Positions 20,075 through 31,429 are shown, numbered from the stretch's first letter. The stretch is 64,000 nt of DNA from Vombatus ursinus (GCF_900497805.2 NW_020954610.1:35804835-35868834), one strand, 5' to 3'. Numbers and translations are program-made. Notes: a model not told the origin generated them from the letters alone.

Positions 20075-20980
20075 GGGCCTCTATATTAATCTCCTTCACC
20101 AAAAAAATAAAAATAAAATGATGAGACAAGGGACAGAAGCCTGTTTTTACAGGGCCACTTGTCAGCCTTGGAACCACTGCAGTTGGTTCTCAAACTGAGC
20201 ATCGTGGGGCCCCAGGGCACCATCAAGGGAAACAGAGAAATGTTCACATCTGTCAGACACCAATCAGCTCAAGGTGGTTCACAGTTTCAACATTAGATCA
20301 TGCTATATTCCTTTCATTTACATTCTCAAATGCATGTTTCTCAAATACAGTTCAGGAAATTGAGATTCTAGGAGTCTATGAGTCACTGAGGCCCAGGATT
20401 CCAGGAATATAAGACCACGCTGGGCTTTGTAGCCAGTTCAGCATTGATGCTCCAAGGAACAAGAAATGACCTTCAGAGGTAACTTTTGGAATCCAGTTCA
20501 AGGGTAGCTGGAATAAGGGTTCATCCAGCAGTCATGCCACATCTGGACCTGAACTTGGTACAAAGTTGTGCATTGTGCTAAGTCTGAGGCTACTCTCTCC
20601 AGAGACCAAGCTAGTACTGAGGAGTATCTGTCCCTCAGGGTCCTCCCCTCCCAGTTTGATTTTTTTTCCCCCGAATAGGCAAACTAGGCCATCTTTTCCC
20701 TCATTTATTACCTAGCCTTAAAGCACTGAATGTATATATATATATGTATATATATACATAAATAGACAGATACATACACACATATATAATTAATAATGGA
20801 TCATATGACACTAAGGACACCATTCATTACAGATGCAGATTCTTTACTACTCTAGAACATTTATATTTTGCTGATCAGTAAACTTGTGCTGAGTAAAAAT
20901 TGAAATTTAATAAAAAGACATTTTAGAAATACATAAAAGAAATAAGAAATGTTCATTCGGTTTGTAACGCTTGATCTAAT
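20075..20980. other. TMC1 intron, nothing recognised except a TATA microsatellite
   Basis: A (TA/TG)n cluster lies at about 20731-20790. A GGTTCTCAAACTGAGCATCG stretch at 20185 recalls hAT termini, but I could not find the other end. Otherwise unassigned. Confidence 0.4.
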
Positions 20981-20984
20981 TAGG

Positions 20985-21170
20985 TGTGGGAAAAAGCCAA
21001 GAATGTGAAGTTAGAGAACCAGAGTGTGAATTCACACTCTACCATTGACTAGTTATATAACTCAGTCAATTACTGAACTTCTCTGGGACCCAGTTTGCCT
21101 ATCTTTAAAATGGGGCAATTTAGATTGTCTCTAAATACCTAGCTCTGAATCTATGATTTTATGATATTAC
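20985..21170 (+). repeat. MIR3-type SINE
   Basis: Shows TTACTGAACTTCTCTGGGAC, CCAGTTTGCCTATCTTTAAA and TCTGAATCTATGATTTTATG in the order typical of the MIR3-like unit. Confidence 0.55.
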
Positions 21171-21289
21171 TTCTTCATGCCTTGATTGTTATTTAACAAT
21201 ATTACTGTTAAAAAGCGATCTTGTATTAATTCTTTATAGTATGATGGGGGAATCATGGTTAGGTTTGAGATGCTGTGAAAAAGATCAGG

Positions 21290-22000
21290 GCTTTGAATGA
21301 ACTACAAGCTTATTATGAGACAACAGTGTGATATACAGGTAAAAAAAAATTAATGCTATCCTACATGGCACTGAGAGAGCCTATTGTCCAGAACAAAGAA
21401 GGTGATGTTTCCACTGTAGGTTGTCTCCATCAGGCAGCATCTGGAGTGCTGTTTTCAGTTCAGTTCTAGTTATTTTAGGAAAAAGCATAGACAAGCTTGA
21501 ACATGTTCAGAAAAGATGAACCAGATGGTAAAAAGACTGGAGAACATGTAAATAAGTAGCAGTGGAAAGAACTAGGAGTATGTTAGTTATCTTCAAGAAT
21601 TTGAAGGGCTGTCATTGGAGGAGGTATTAAATTTATTCCACTTGGTACCAAGAGTCAGAACTAGGAACAAAGGAACAGAATGTAAGGTTCTCCCTAGAAT
21701 GCAAGCTTTTTGAGGGCAGGAACCATTTCATTTTATGTTCTCAGTGCCTAACTCATAGTACGTTTCTACTAGATGCATATTAATAGATTAATTGATTGGT
21801 TGAAGTTAAAGAGAGGAAAATATTGTGCTTAATGTAAGGAAAAACTTTTTAACAATTAAGCTATCCAAAAGTAGAATACCCTTCACCCTTCCCTCGGAGA
21901 TCTACTCATTGTTGAAGATGTTATAAAAGTATTCTTGGGTCAGTACATATTATAATAGGTGGTATCTGAGGTTCTTTCCACTTCCTAGATGAATGAATAA
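21290..22000 (+). mobile_element. CR1/L3-type LINE, C-terminal ORF2 region, split by L2
   Basis: DNA blocks ATCTGGAGTGCTGTTTTCAG, TATCTTCAAGAATTTGAAGG, GGCTGTCATTGGAGGAGG, and TTAATGTAAGGAAAAACTTT then TTAAGCTATCCAAAAGTAGA correspond to the end of a CR1/L3 ORF2 (family peptide around FKYLKG and RLDVRKNF). It is interrupted at about 21680-21804 by an L2 3' end. Confidence 0.65.
21680..21804 (+). mobile_element. L2-type 3' end nested in CR1/L3
   Basis: Contains CTCCCTAGAATGCAAGCTTT, TTGAGGGCAGGAACCATTTC and AACTCATAGTACGTTTCTAC. The CR1/L3 reading continues on both sides. Confidence 0.6.
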
Positions 22001-22439
22001 ATGAACAAATGAAAAAAAGAATTTATTAAGTACTCACTATGTGTTATCATTCTGACCTCAGGCTAACAGTTAGCATTTGTTAACTATGTTAACATTTGTT
22101 AAATACGTTAACATTTTAGTTACCAACATTCAGACTGAAAGCAAACTACTCTGATGACCACTATAACAATCTGTTTATATTATGGATTATCTTCTTTTGT
22201 TACTATTATTTAACATATCTTGCAGCAAATAGTATGGTGGATACTATAGTGAACAAAGAATAAAATAATGTTGAATTGGTAACAATATCTAGACATGAAA
22301 ATTTCAAGGCCAATTTGTTTTTTGTTTTGTTTTTGCTTTAAAAAGCAATATTTTCCCAACTGCCTTTGACAAAAAGCACTTTGCTAAAATAGTCAAAATA
22401 TGGAAAACAGTTTCTGTGTAGATGCAGACTATTATTTGA

Positions 22440-22710
22440 GTCATTTTGAACATAGATTTAAGCCCTACTTCTAATACATATTGACTGCCTGGCCCAAGGC
22501 AACTAAGTCACAATCTCACTGAGCTTCAGTTTCTGCTTATCTATAAAATAGAGAAAATGATAGCACCTACTCCAAATGTAGTGTGAAAATCAATTGATGT
22601 AAAAAAAAAAAATATATATATATATACATACATATATAAAGCAGTCTGGAAACTTTAAAGTGCTACAGAAATGTAATCTATTATTACTATCATTATTATT
22701 ATTTAGAGAT
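22440..22710 (+). repeat. CORE-SINE with internal A/TA expansion
   Basis: The SINE text AGCTTCAGTTTCTGCTTATC, TATAAAATAGAGAAAATGAT and GATAGCACCTACTCC is interrupted by an A12 run and a TA/TACA microsatellite at about 22602-22638, then continues to the tail AAGTGCTACAGAAATG. Confidence 0.6.
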
Positions 22711-22714
22711 ATTT

Positions 22715-23535
22715 GTCTAAATCTTTCCTATTTATTATGAAGTTCTCTGCTTGGCTTTCATTTATCTAAACAGCTGTTGTTAGAGGAAAAGAATCATCTT
22801 ATGCTGAATTTCTCACAGCTCTGAACACATATCATTACTTATTCACCTAAAATTGGGTCAGGAAAAGCCTGTGATATTATTAGAAGCATTCCAAACTGTC
22901 TAACAAGGCACTGTTCTTTAACTGTCTCCAAAGATAGTTAGCTTTACAATCTTTGGTCTTTAGTTGGTTTCAAATGTTTTCTTAGAGCAAGGGAAATTCC
23001 CATGGGTATTGTTTTGGTCTTTGAATAAGGACCCCTAGTTAATTAACTGAAATGAATGTGTCCTCATTTGCCTACTAATCCTCTTTAAAGCATGTGTGTT
23101 TATTGTTGTGTGTGTGTTTTTTTTCCTATTTAAAAATTCAAGTCTTTAGTGTTTAGGAAAGGAGATGGGTTCTAAATTAGAGAACAGAGCTACCACTTAT
23201 TACAATGAGTCTACTATTCCTGTTAAGACACAAGCACTAATAATGGCCGCAGAATCTCTCTTTCCAGAGACGTCTCCATTTGTCTGGGCAAAGGACTCAT
23301 TTAGTCAGATTTGCTATTTAACAAAATAAGTTTAAAAAAGTCCTGTGGTTCCCGGAGCTAGATCAATAGCAGAAGAAACTCAAGAGGAAAAAGTGAAGGT
23401 CTTAAGTGTAGGCCTCTTCAGAGCAGTCTAAGGCCTAACTCTCACCATGCAGAAGGACCTGAGATTGGGAAAGATAATACCTGAGGCAATTTTCTGGGGG
23501 GAGGGTCATCCTGGGAGAAATGGGAGTTTCTATGC
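22715..23535. other. TMC1 intron, nothing recognised
   Basis: No named repeat and no exon-like block. Confidence 0.4.
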
Positions 23536-23540
23536 AAATC

Positions 23541-23736
23541 CACACTCTCTGTGCCGCTCTGTTTCTGTCTTTATCTCTCTGTCTCTCTGTCTGTCTCTAT
23601 CTCTCTATCTTTCTGTGTGTCTTTTTCTGTCTCTCTCTGTCTCCATCTGTCTCTCTCCCTCTCTCTCTCTGTCTCTCTCTCTCTTTTTCTCTGTCTCTCT
23701 TTATCTCTGGCTCTGTTTCTCTCTGGCTCTGTCCCT

Positions 23737-23784
<48 letters not shown>

Positions 23785-23885
23785 CTCTCTTTATCTGTCT
23801 CTGTATGTTGCTCTTTGTATCTTTCTCTGTCTCTGTCTCTCTCTCTTTCTCTCTGTTTCTATTTCTTTCTCTAGCTGTCTTTGCC
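23541..23885. repeat. long (TCTCTG)n pyrimidine tract
   Basis: About 345 bases of TCTCTG/TCTC repeats with TTTATC interruptions. All three plus frames are open across it, the longest 182 codons of Ser/Leu. I reject these as genes. In the TMC1 transcript this lies in the intron as a GA-rich run. Confidence 0.95.
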
Positions 23886-24184
23886 CACTCCCTTTCCTTA
23901 AGAAGGCTGAGAAAACTAGGAAGTATCAGTTAGCCTTACAAGAAAGTGTTTGTCCTGCTGAGGTGCATCACGAAAGGAACTCAAATCATCATTAAATACA
24001 TTCTTATGCTTCCTTTGCTATTTGTATTTCTAGTAATGAAGTGTACAGCAATAAAATGTTTTAGAATGCATCTTCCCCATTAAAATAAGCAAGACAATAC
24101 AAGTGCGTTTTAGTTATAGAAGAACTGGACCTGTGATGTCATTTGGAATGTGGAACTCTCTCTAGCAATTCAAGTCAGCACCTT

Positions 24185-24330
24185 TTCTGCAACTTACAGT
24201 CTTGGAGAGTTGCTTAGAGAGCAGAGAAGTTAAATGACTTTCAGCGTCACACAGTTAGCAGATATCAAAGGTAAGACCTAGACTCAGGTTTCCTAGCTCC
24301 AATAGCTGGATCTCTATTCAACACTGCTCC
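24185..24330 (-). repeat. MIR-type SINE
   Basis: Plus strand shows AGCGTCACACAGTTAGCAGA, CTAGACTCAGGTTTCCTAGC and TGGATCTCTATTCAACACTG. Confidence 0.55.
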
Positions 24331-24622
24331 TACTCACTCCACTTGCCTAATTATATGCACTTTAATCCTAAAAGGTACAAAGCACAAAGATATATATTGA
24401 TGCATTCTTTCTCTTGCCTAGAATAGAAATTTAAGGCAAATATAATTCAAAGAGTTCAGTGAAAAGAGTAAGATACAGAGTGAAATGATAAGGAAACTTG
24501 AAGTTAAGTCTTTGTTTCTTTAAATGGCTTTACACCTACCTAAGGCTTAGCTTTCTACATCTAAAATCAAGGATTAGTCCCTCTCCAAGAAATGTTTCCA
24601 CTATGAACTCAGCACGCAAATA

Positions 24623-24937
24623 CAGTTATCCCTTCCACACGGCGACTTTCCTCATTGCAGTTTGGATATATCACAGGTCAGCATAAGAAATTAAATGGGA
24701 ATATTGAGGGAGTTTTGTGGAAGCCGCAGATGACCTGCAAAGGTCAGCAGACAATGCAGCGCCTATGACCAAATACTCAACCCAAACTTTCCAATAAGGT
24801 AATGTAAACACCCCATAAAAGGAAAAAAAATCAGACTTCTTCTCTGGTACGAAGGGAGGGCCAAAACATTTTATGCGGATTTTCCAGACTGCAGGAGCAC
24901 CACACCCCTAACCCCCAAGATGTGGACAAGATAATTG
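24623..24937. mobile_element. short Tc1/mariner-class (Tigger-like) non-autonomous transposon
   Basis: The 315-bp element is flanked by TA dinucleotides (24621-24622 and 24938-24939). Its ends are inverted repeats: CAGTTATCCCTTCCACAC at the left, and CAATTATCTTGTCCACAT when the right end is reverse-complemented, 14 of 18 matching. TA target plus these termini point to a Tigger/MER2-like MITE. It ends 88 bases from the TMC1 exon at 25026 and has no coding capacity. Confidence 0.65.
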
Positions 24938-25025
24938 TACTATCATTACAGTCTTCTGGCTATGTCTTTATAATAATAAAATTTAACATCAGCTTCCAAT
25001 TGAATAATAGGCCAAATGAACTTAC

Positions 25026-25191
25026 GCTCCTCTCTTCATCTTCCTCCTCCTCTCTTTTTCCCTTGCTTTTCTGGTTTCTTTATCCTCTGATTCAGGCGGT
25101 GGGTCATCCTCATTGATAACATCCCTGTTCCTTTTCCTCTGTGGTCTCATGCTCTTTCTTCGTGGCAACTTTTCTTCCTTCTCTTCTTCAC
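25026..25191 (-). CDS. TMC1: TMC1 coding exon, basic/acidic N-terminal region
   Basis: The second of the three TMC1 exons, 166 nt: GT, 54 codons, then GC. The first codon completes Ser (A|GT) from the upstream exon and the last completes Ala (GC|A) with the 129-nt exon. The peptide runs [20 protein letters not shown], then [20 protein letters not shown], then [14 protein letters not shown]. Human TMC1 residues about 22-79 read [55 protein letters not shown], so identity is high and the family call is firm. The acceptor is CTGTGTAG and the donor GTAAG. It is an acidic patch, a basic patch, the conserved RDVINEDD and an Arg/Lys-rich stretch, all predicted cytosolic, with no membrane segment. 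Confidence 0.97.
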
Positions 25192-25374
25192 CTACACAGA
25201 ATATTATGATTCAGTGAGAAAAATTTGAAATAGACTTCCACAAATATAATCACCATTCCTACATGACAACTAGGATCAGTTTTCTCATGAGCTGACCACA
25301 TTCTCCATACAACCCAAGAAATCATTGTCCCAATTATTCTATAGCTCAGTTTGTTTGTTTTTTAAACACAAAGC

Positions 25375-25580
25375 AGTATGAGGTAGTGGAAAGAAATAAA
25401 AAGTTGTCCTCAGAGTGAGAAAAACCTGGATTCAAGTCCTGCCTCTGACATGTATATTTGCTCTGTGACCCTGAGTAAGTCATTAAACCTCTCAGTGACC
25501 CCAGGCTACTCTTTAAGACTCTAAGAAACTCTAAGTTTCAAAGCAGGTGCCTATCTATAATAGTAGATGGAGTTATTGAT
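25375..25580 (+). repeat. MIR/THER-type CORE-SINE
   Basis: Shows AAAACCTGGATTCAAGTCCT, GCCTCTGACATG, TGTGACCCTGAGTAAGTCAT, then the longer CORE tail GTGCCTATCTATAATAGTAG. Lies in the 2.7-kb TMC1 intron. Confidence 0.6.
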
Positions 25581-25769
25581 AATTGCCTTATATGCCTATA
25601 ACTTTCCTTTTTCATTCTAAATTTAGTAGGCTTCAACAAAATGAACATCCAAATACACGAAATTACTTTATTTAAAATACTAAACTCTTATTATTCAAAA
25701 TTTTTGAATGTATGCATTTACTTAAAAAAAATAAAGATAAAATATCTTATTCCATAAACCCTTTTCATC

Positions 25770-25890
25770 TCCCACTACTGTTCTTTCTTTTCCTCCTTCT
25801 CTCTTTTTTCTCCTTTCCTTTTCCTGCCTCCTACTTCTTTTCTTTCTTCTTTTTGTTCATTCCTCCCTCCCTTTCTTCTCTCCATATTTC
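25770..25890. repeat. pyrimidine-rich tract
   Basis: C/T-rich run (TTTCCTCCTTCTCTCTTTTT and similar) in the same intron. It gives a Ser/Phe-rich frame that is not a gene. Confidence 0.75.
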
Positions 25891-25894
25891 TTCC

Positions 25895-27720
25895 CAAAAT
25901 TGAGTTACCATTAGAAAGTATACTTTATCTGCATATTGAGATCACATGATTAACAAGTTGAAGAACTAACCAACTTCTCTTATCTTCACATCCTCTCAAA
26001 CCTCTCAAAATAGGAATTACGTGCAAGAGATACAGCAATTTCAGTTATCTCCACGGCGTGGGATACCAAGAATTCAAAGGAAGTAATGATTCAATGAGTT
26101 AACAACAGACATGGCTAATAATGTTACCCCTAGCAAGCTCACTTAGCACTCAGCACCCCTTCCTCTACCACCCATCACCCTATGGCAGGGCTGTACAAAC
26201 GAACTTAAGGGTATGCAACAGAACCCAGTTCTACCCCTCTCCTCTGCACTAGTGCTTCAGAAAATCAGAAGGCAGAAGCTTGCTCAGTCCATGAGGTGAT
26301 GTTCTATGTTACAACAGAGAACTGAAGAAATGAGACAGGACCTATGTGTGACTCTGTGTCATTCTACTAAACCTGAAGGGAAAAATCCAATCTACCTGGG
26401 GCCAGTTCTGTCCCCACAGAAGTCATTTGGAAGCAGAGACTGAGGCTGTGAAACTGGGAATTTCCCATCTTGGAAGGAGGCTGAGAAGGCTTTGAGGGTT
26501 AGCCCCCAAGGCAACTACAATCAAATGGGAAGGAGGAAGAAAGCAAGTGATGGGTGATTTGGAGGGTGGGGGAGGTATATAATTTGTCAAATATTTTCAG
26601 TGATTTGATCTAGTTAAAAAATCCTCCCACAATTCCCCATACATATTTTGTTAGCCAAATTAGTACCCAAATGTGAAAGGAGAACAATTGAACTTTCATT
26701 AGAAGGAGAGCAGCTCTCAGAACTAGTTAGCATTTTGACATTTGTGGTGTATAGGTCCTTCTTAAGCAACTTTCATAGGCCTGCCTTGTGTGAACTACAT
26801 GGCACTAAATGTATCGTTTGCCATTTATCCCCAAACAAGCAGACTTTTATGTTTAAATTAGTTTCTCAGATCCAAATCTTAAAGAGGGATAATCAGCTAC
26901 AGCTTACTAAATGCTGATGTGTTTACAATGCATCTTTTTTTTTAATGTGTTCTATTAAATAGGCAGCTTTGATTTGACAGGTCACTGCATTCATAAATTA
27001 AGTGAGGCCCTGGACTGTTTCCATGGGGCTAGCCTCCCTCTACTATGGCCCCAGGAAAATGAGGATTACTACAAAATTAAATTTGGGGAGACACCTAATT
27101 AATATGAAGAATTCGTACAGTGAACCATTCATTAGCTGCAACTCCATAAGGATATACAGTAGATGTCCTCTATATGCCCTCTAATTGAACCCTTCTTTAG
27201 ATACAATTCCTTCTTTTGGCTTTGGTAAAATCAAAGTATTTTCCTGTACAATGCGCTTTTTCTTATTCCAATCCAAGCATAAATTTAAAAAAAAACAAAA
27301 GAGAATCCTTTTCATGTTACTTCAGTGGACCCAGAGTCTCTAAAGGAGTCACAATCTAGGCATTTAGACTATGTGTACATAGAGCCAAAACAACAGATCA
27401 ATTCAGTCAAACAAAATTGTCAATTGAATACAAAAGCAGAGGCAGTTGTTTGACTGAACTAACTGGTCAACTCAGGCAAAATGACCAGTCTAGTAACCTT
27501 ATGACACTTCAGCCTTAAACTGAACCTCTGAATCCACGATGGCTGTCCATATGGAACAGAGAGCTATAGAAAAACACATTTCCTTCACTCTGCCAGTCAG
27601 ATTGTGGAAAATGTGGATCTCCAGACTGAATGAGTTCTGAAACAGAGATCAGCAGTAGTTCTCATCTGCCATTCTTGAAACCATCAAAAATTCTGACACT
27701 AGGTAACTATAGTTTGGTAA
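25895..27720. other. TMC1 intron, nothing recognised
   Basis: About 1.8 kb of sequence without a repeat that I recognise. It is one of the larger repeat-poor stretches and lies between two TMC1 exons. A poly-A run is at 27731-27748. Conserved regulatory sequence is possible but cannot be judged from one genome. Confidence 0.4.
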
Positions 27721-27858
27721 GTATAAGCCAAAAAAAAAAAAAAAAAAACCAAACCAAAACTCAACAACAAAACAATCTTACTCATAATTATTAGTTGCAT
27801 TCAACAATCATCTTCCCCTTAGGGAAAAGTAAAAAATACTTCATCTATTCCTGCTTAC

Positions 27859-27912
27859 TTGAGCTCTCTTCAGTATCATCTTCTTCTTCCTCTTCTTCCA
27901 CTTCTATTTGCA
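27859..27912 (-). CDS. TMC1: TMC1 coding exon, acidic N-terminus
   Basis: The most 5' TMC1 exon present, 54 nt: TG, 17 codons, then A. The peptide QIEVEEEEEEDDTEESS matches human VQIKVEEKEDETEESS (residues about 6-21); the first codon needs one base from the upstream exon (G|TG would give Val as in human). The acceptor is TTTTTGACAG and the donor AAGTAAGC. In human the missing part is only about five residues (MSPKK), carried by a tiny coding exon. I could not find that exon on the minus strand between here and the right edge. The run of eight acidic residues is more acidic than the human segment. Confidence 0.95.
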
Positions 27913-28390
27913 CTGTCAAAAATATAAAAATAAAGAGTTGAGTTTTCAAACAACAAACATTTTTAAAAAATTTTTGTTGTGAACTTAAACATCAAAAAAT
28001 GAGCATTTCTATATGCAGAGGACAGTGCACACACACAAAAGTAATTGCATATATAACTGAGCCTCCATTTCATACCACTCCTTGGTTGTTGTTTTTTTTT
28101 AAGCATATAATAAATTGAACATGTTACTTTCAAAACAGCCTTGCTTCTTGTCAGTGCTTCTTTCTGAATTTCCTTCTATGTTCTCTTTTATGAATCTTTA
28201 AAAAAAAAAATCTTTCAGTAGATTTCTCTGTGTTCATCTGTCTGTCTTCTCTCTCTCTATCACTATTGCTAACTCCAATTACACTAATGTCACAAATTAA
28301 AATCAGAGAGGAAGAAAACCCTCGGTAACAATACGTATTGTCAAGCAAAATAAATCCACATGGTGTCCATGTCCAAAAAAGAAAAAAAGT
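27913..28390. other. TMC1 upstream intron, nothing recognised
   Basis: No repeat that I can name. From here to the right edge everything is probably intronic to TMC1 on the minus strand, if the start-codon exon lies outside the window. Confidence 0.4.
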
Positions 28391-28394
28391 TTCT

Positions 28395-28715
28395 TTCTAC
28401 ACCTTGAATCCATCACTTCTTTATCAGATGGTATGCTTCATCGTAGTTACCCTGGAGATGTGTTTTTTCTGAATTGCTTTCCTTTACAATGTTGTTGTTA
28501 TTCTATGAATTGTTTTCCTGGCTCTGCTCGCTTTACTTTGCACCAGTTCCTCCTTTCCAGGATTCTCTGACATTGTCTCTGTCATCTCTTGTAACTCAAT
28601 AATTCCATTATATTCATATATCGCCATTTATTCAGTCATTCTCCTTTTTATGGGAACCCCTGTGGACTCAAATTCTTTGATTTTCTTCTATCTTTTAATT
28701 CCCCTTTTGGTATCA
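28395..28715 (-). mobile_element. L1 3' region, antisense
   Basis: Plus strand reads AGATGGTATGCTTCATCGTA, TTGTTTTCCTGGCTCTGCTC, ACTTTGCACCAGTTCCTCCT, and TTATTCAGTCATTCTCC. These are reverse complements of the L1 3' modules seen in sense at 43640-44535. Confidence 0.7.
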
Positions 28716-28719
28716 GGAT

Positions 28720-30965
28720 GTTTGTTTTGCTTGTGACTGTCCTGTTGCTGTTATTATTCTATCCCTTAACGTTGCCACCCCCACTTATTCTATCCCTTAC
28801 CATTCCCACCCCCACTTATTTCCCTATTGAATTTGATGTACTTCTACTCCAAACTCTTTTTATGCTTGCTCTGTGTGTGTGTGTGTGCACGTGTGTGCAT
28901 ATATGCGAATGTGTTCAGTCTTCTTTTGTCCAGTTCAGCCAAAAGTGAGGTTCATCTGACACCCATTCCCTCTACATTTTCTCACATAGACCAATTATGA
29001 AAAAAAAACAAGTTTAAGTTCATTCTTTCTCCTTTTTACAATAATGTATTCCTTTACCTTCCTTTTTCTTCACTTTGTTAAAACCCTCAGAATCAATCCA
29101 TGCCCAGGTCCCCTGTAGTCTTATTTAACTCCTTCAGTACCATTCGAATATGTTAAGGTTCCAAAGGAATACTTATATCTTCTCCCATTATTAGGATGTT
29201 AGCACTTTCTCATTACACAATCCCTTCCAATTGCCCAAATAAATTTAACTGCCTAGGCTTTTCTGTGCCTATATGCTTGCATTTTATAGTTTCCACTTAG
29301 CTCTGTTCTTTTCATTAGAAATACATGAAAGTCCTTTACTGAATTAAAGTTCTATTTTTCCCCTGTAGCTTTATGGGGTAAGTTATTCTTAGTTAAAAGT
29401 CCGTATCTTTTTTTTTAAAATATTGCATTCCAAACTCTACTCTAATTTATTTTAGAAGCTTCCAGGTCTTGTATGTTTCTAACTATGGCTCCTTGGTACT
29501 TAAGCACCTTCTTTCTGCAATCTTGCAATATTTTTTCTTTGATATCAAAGCCCTAGATTTTGTGCATGACTTTCCTGGACCTTTTCCTTTTGGGGTTCTG
29601 TGCAAGGGGTGATCAGTGGATTCTTTCTATGCCTTCTTGAAATATAGTGTCCTGGAATATGTGTGTGTGGGGGTGTGGGTGTGGTCATGGTTTTTAGGGA
29701 GTCCAATGATTTTCAAGTTATCTCTCTTTATCCTGTTTTCCAAGTTTGTTTTTTTTTAAATTAAAAATTATCTCAAATTTTTTTCTATTTTTTAAAAATT
29801 CTTTTGGTTTTTCCTATAACCTTTCTTGCTTTCTCATAGAGTAATTGATTTCTGTTTGGTCTATTCTAATTTTTGCTTAGTCTGTTACTTGAGTAAGATT
29901 ATTCTAAGATATTTATTCACCTTACAACTTCACCCTCCCTGTCCACCAAGCTTTTATTTCATCTTTTATCATTTGCTTTATTTCATTTAGGTATTTGTGT
30001 AATCCTTGTAGAAAATCCAATTTTTCCTTTAGGTCTCTTCTTCCAGTTATAAAGTTATACTCTCCTAATAGTTTGGATTTTGGACATCTCGGCATCTACA
30101 ATAATTGCTTATAGTGATAGTTGTGTTCTTGATACAACCATCTCACCAGTCTTAGTTCCTGATCTGGAACTTTATTCCAAGGCTAAGCTCTGCCCCAGGG
30201 GTATGCTAGGGCCAGCTGAAACCAAGAGAGCCAACTGTTACGTTTTCAGTGTGAACAAATTACATCTTGGAATACTACAAATCAGGGCTTGATTTATTGT
30301 TTTGTTGATTGTTTAGATTTAAAAGCAATGATAAGGAAAATGTTAATAATGCAGGTCGAATTTAATTTTTTGAGAGCTGGTTGTTAAACATTTACTAGAA
30401 CACCCCTGCTCTGACCCCTACTATGCTTTTGGATGAAATCAACAACCTTGCTTGATCTCAGTCTGAGTGCCCAGGCTTCGTGACTTCCATATTCTGAGTT
30501 TAAGTCCATTGGATCTTTGAGGATAGGAATGATGGATCCTCAGGACCTCTATGATATCTCACTCTAGAACTGAGAGCCCTGAGTCCTGGGCTTTCTCCAT
30601 CACTGCCCTGCCTATACTAGTTTCTATCATCAATTAGAGCTTCCAACATCCCCACTGTTCTGACTACCCTAGGACTTTCTGAAGGTGCTTTCTGCTCTAG
30701 CTGCCTCAGGATACATAACCTTGTAGGCTACAAGTATCTCTGCTTATACTAGAAGGCTATTAGTTTGTCTGGCCTAATGCTAACTCTTTGTGTAGTGAAG
30801 CTGATTCTGTGTATTTTTAGGGTGGATGTTTACTACATTTTCTATAGCTGCTCATTGGATTTCTCGATTATTATTTGGTCTAGAACAAATTTCTGGTTTT
30901 TGCTGGATAAAGTAAGAGGGAGCTAATGTGTTTACATGAATTTAGGCAGTCATCTTGACTGGAGG
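28720..30965 (-). mobile_element. ORF1-only L1-lineage element (HAL1-like), antisense
   Basis: On the minus strand a decayed frame gives IKEKILQDCRKKVLKYQGAI and similar, recalling the C-terminal domain of L1 ORF1 protein (KEKILQAARKKQFKYRG-type text), preceded by an RIHxSPLAxNPKRKRSRKV-like stretch. No reverse-transcriptase motif follows, as in half-L1 (HAL1) elements. The right end has CAGTCAAGATGACTGCC on the minus strand, like an L1 5' end. Boundaries are uncertain and the copy is old. A 165-bp dispersed repeat lies inside at 30244-30417. Confidence 0.5.
30244..30417 (+). repeat. dispersed repeat, partner of 54008-54207
   Basis: Shares with 54008-54207 the ordered blocks CTACAAATCAGGGCTTG, TTTATTGTTTTG, AAAATGTTAATAAT, and TGGTTGTTAAACATTTACTA. 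I cannot name the family. Confidence 0.7.
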
Positions 30966-31429
30966 TTCACAATATACATTTACTAAGTGCTTACCATGTG
31001 GTAGGGACAATGCTTTGTTCCAGAAACAGAAATACAAAAATTAAACAATCCCTGACATTAATTAAGAATATATAATAAGTATATAAAATTTTACAAAATA
31101 AATCAAGGTAAATTTAATGGAGAGAAGGAAGGATTAGCATTAGGAGGGCAGGTTTCATGTAGAAGAAGATGCCATTAGACTAGTTATGAATAAAACAAGG
31201 TTTTCTAAGGGGTGGAGGTGACTTAGGCATGCGTTCTAGGCATGGGGGATAGCCAGTGCAAAGGAACAGAGAAAGCAGTTTGAATGCTATGTGTGAGGAA
31301 CAGTAAGAAGGCTATTTTTGACAGTTTGGATGGGTCACAGACTCAAAAACGGTATGTGATTTGTAATAAAGTTGGAAAAGGTCAGAGTCAGTTTGTGAAC
31401 CTAAACAGAGGAATTTATATTTGGCTCTC

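Noticed and set aside
19836-20198. Open frames of 120 and 109 codons on opposite strands
   Set aside because: Both are read from a compound microsatellite (TCTCTG, CA, TGTA) and have no domain.
20185-20460. GGTTCTCAAACTGAGCATCG as the end of a hAT element
   Set aside because: No opposite terminus or target duplication could be found.
23447-23995. A 182-codon open frame and two overlapping frames, the longest in the window
   Set aside because: They are Ser/Leu strings translated from the TCTCTG repeat. All three frames are open at once, which real genes do not show.
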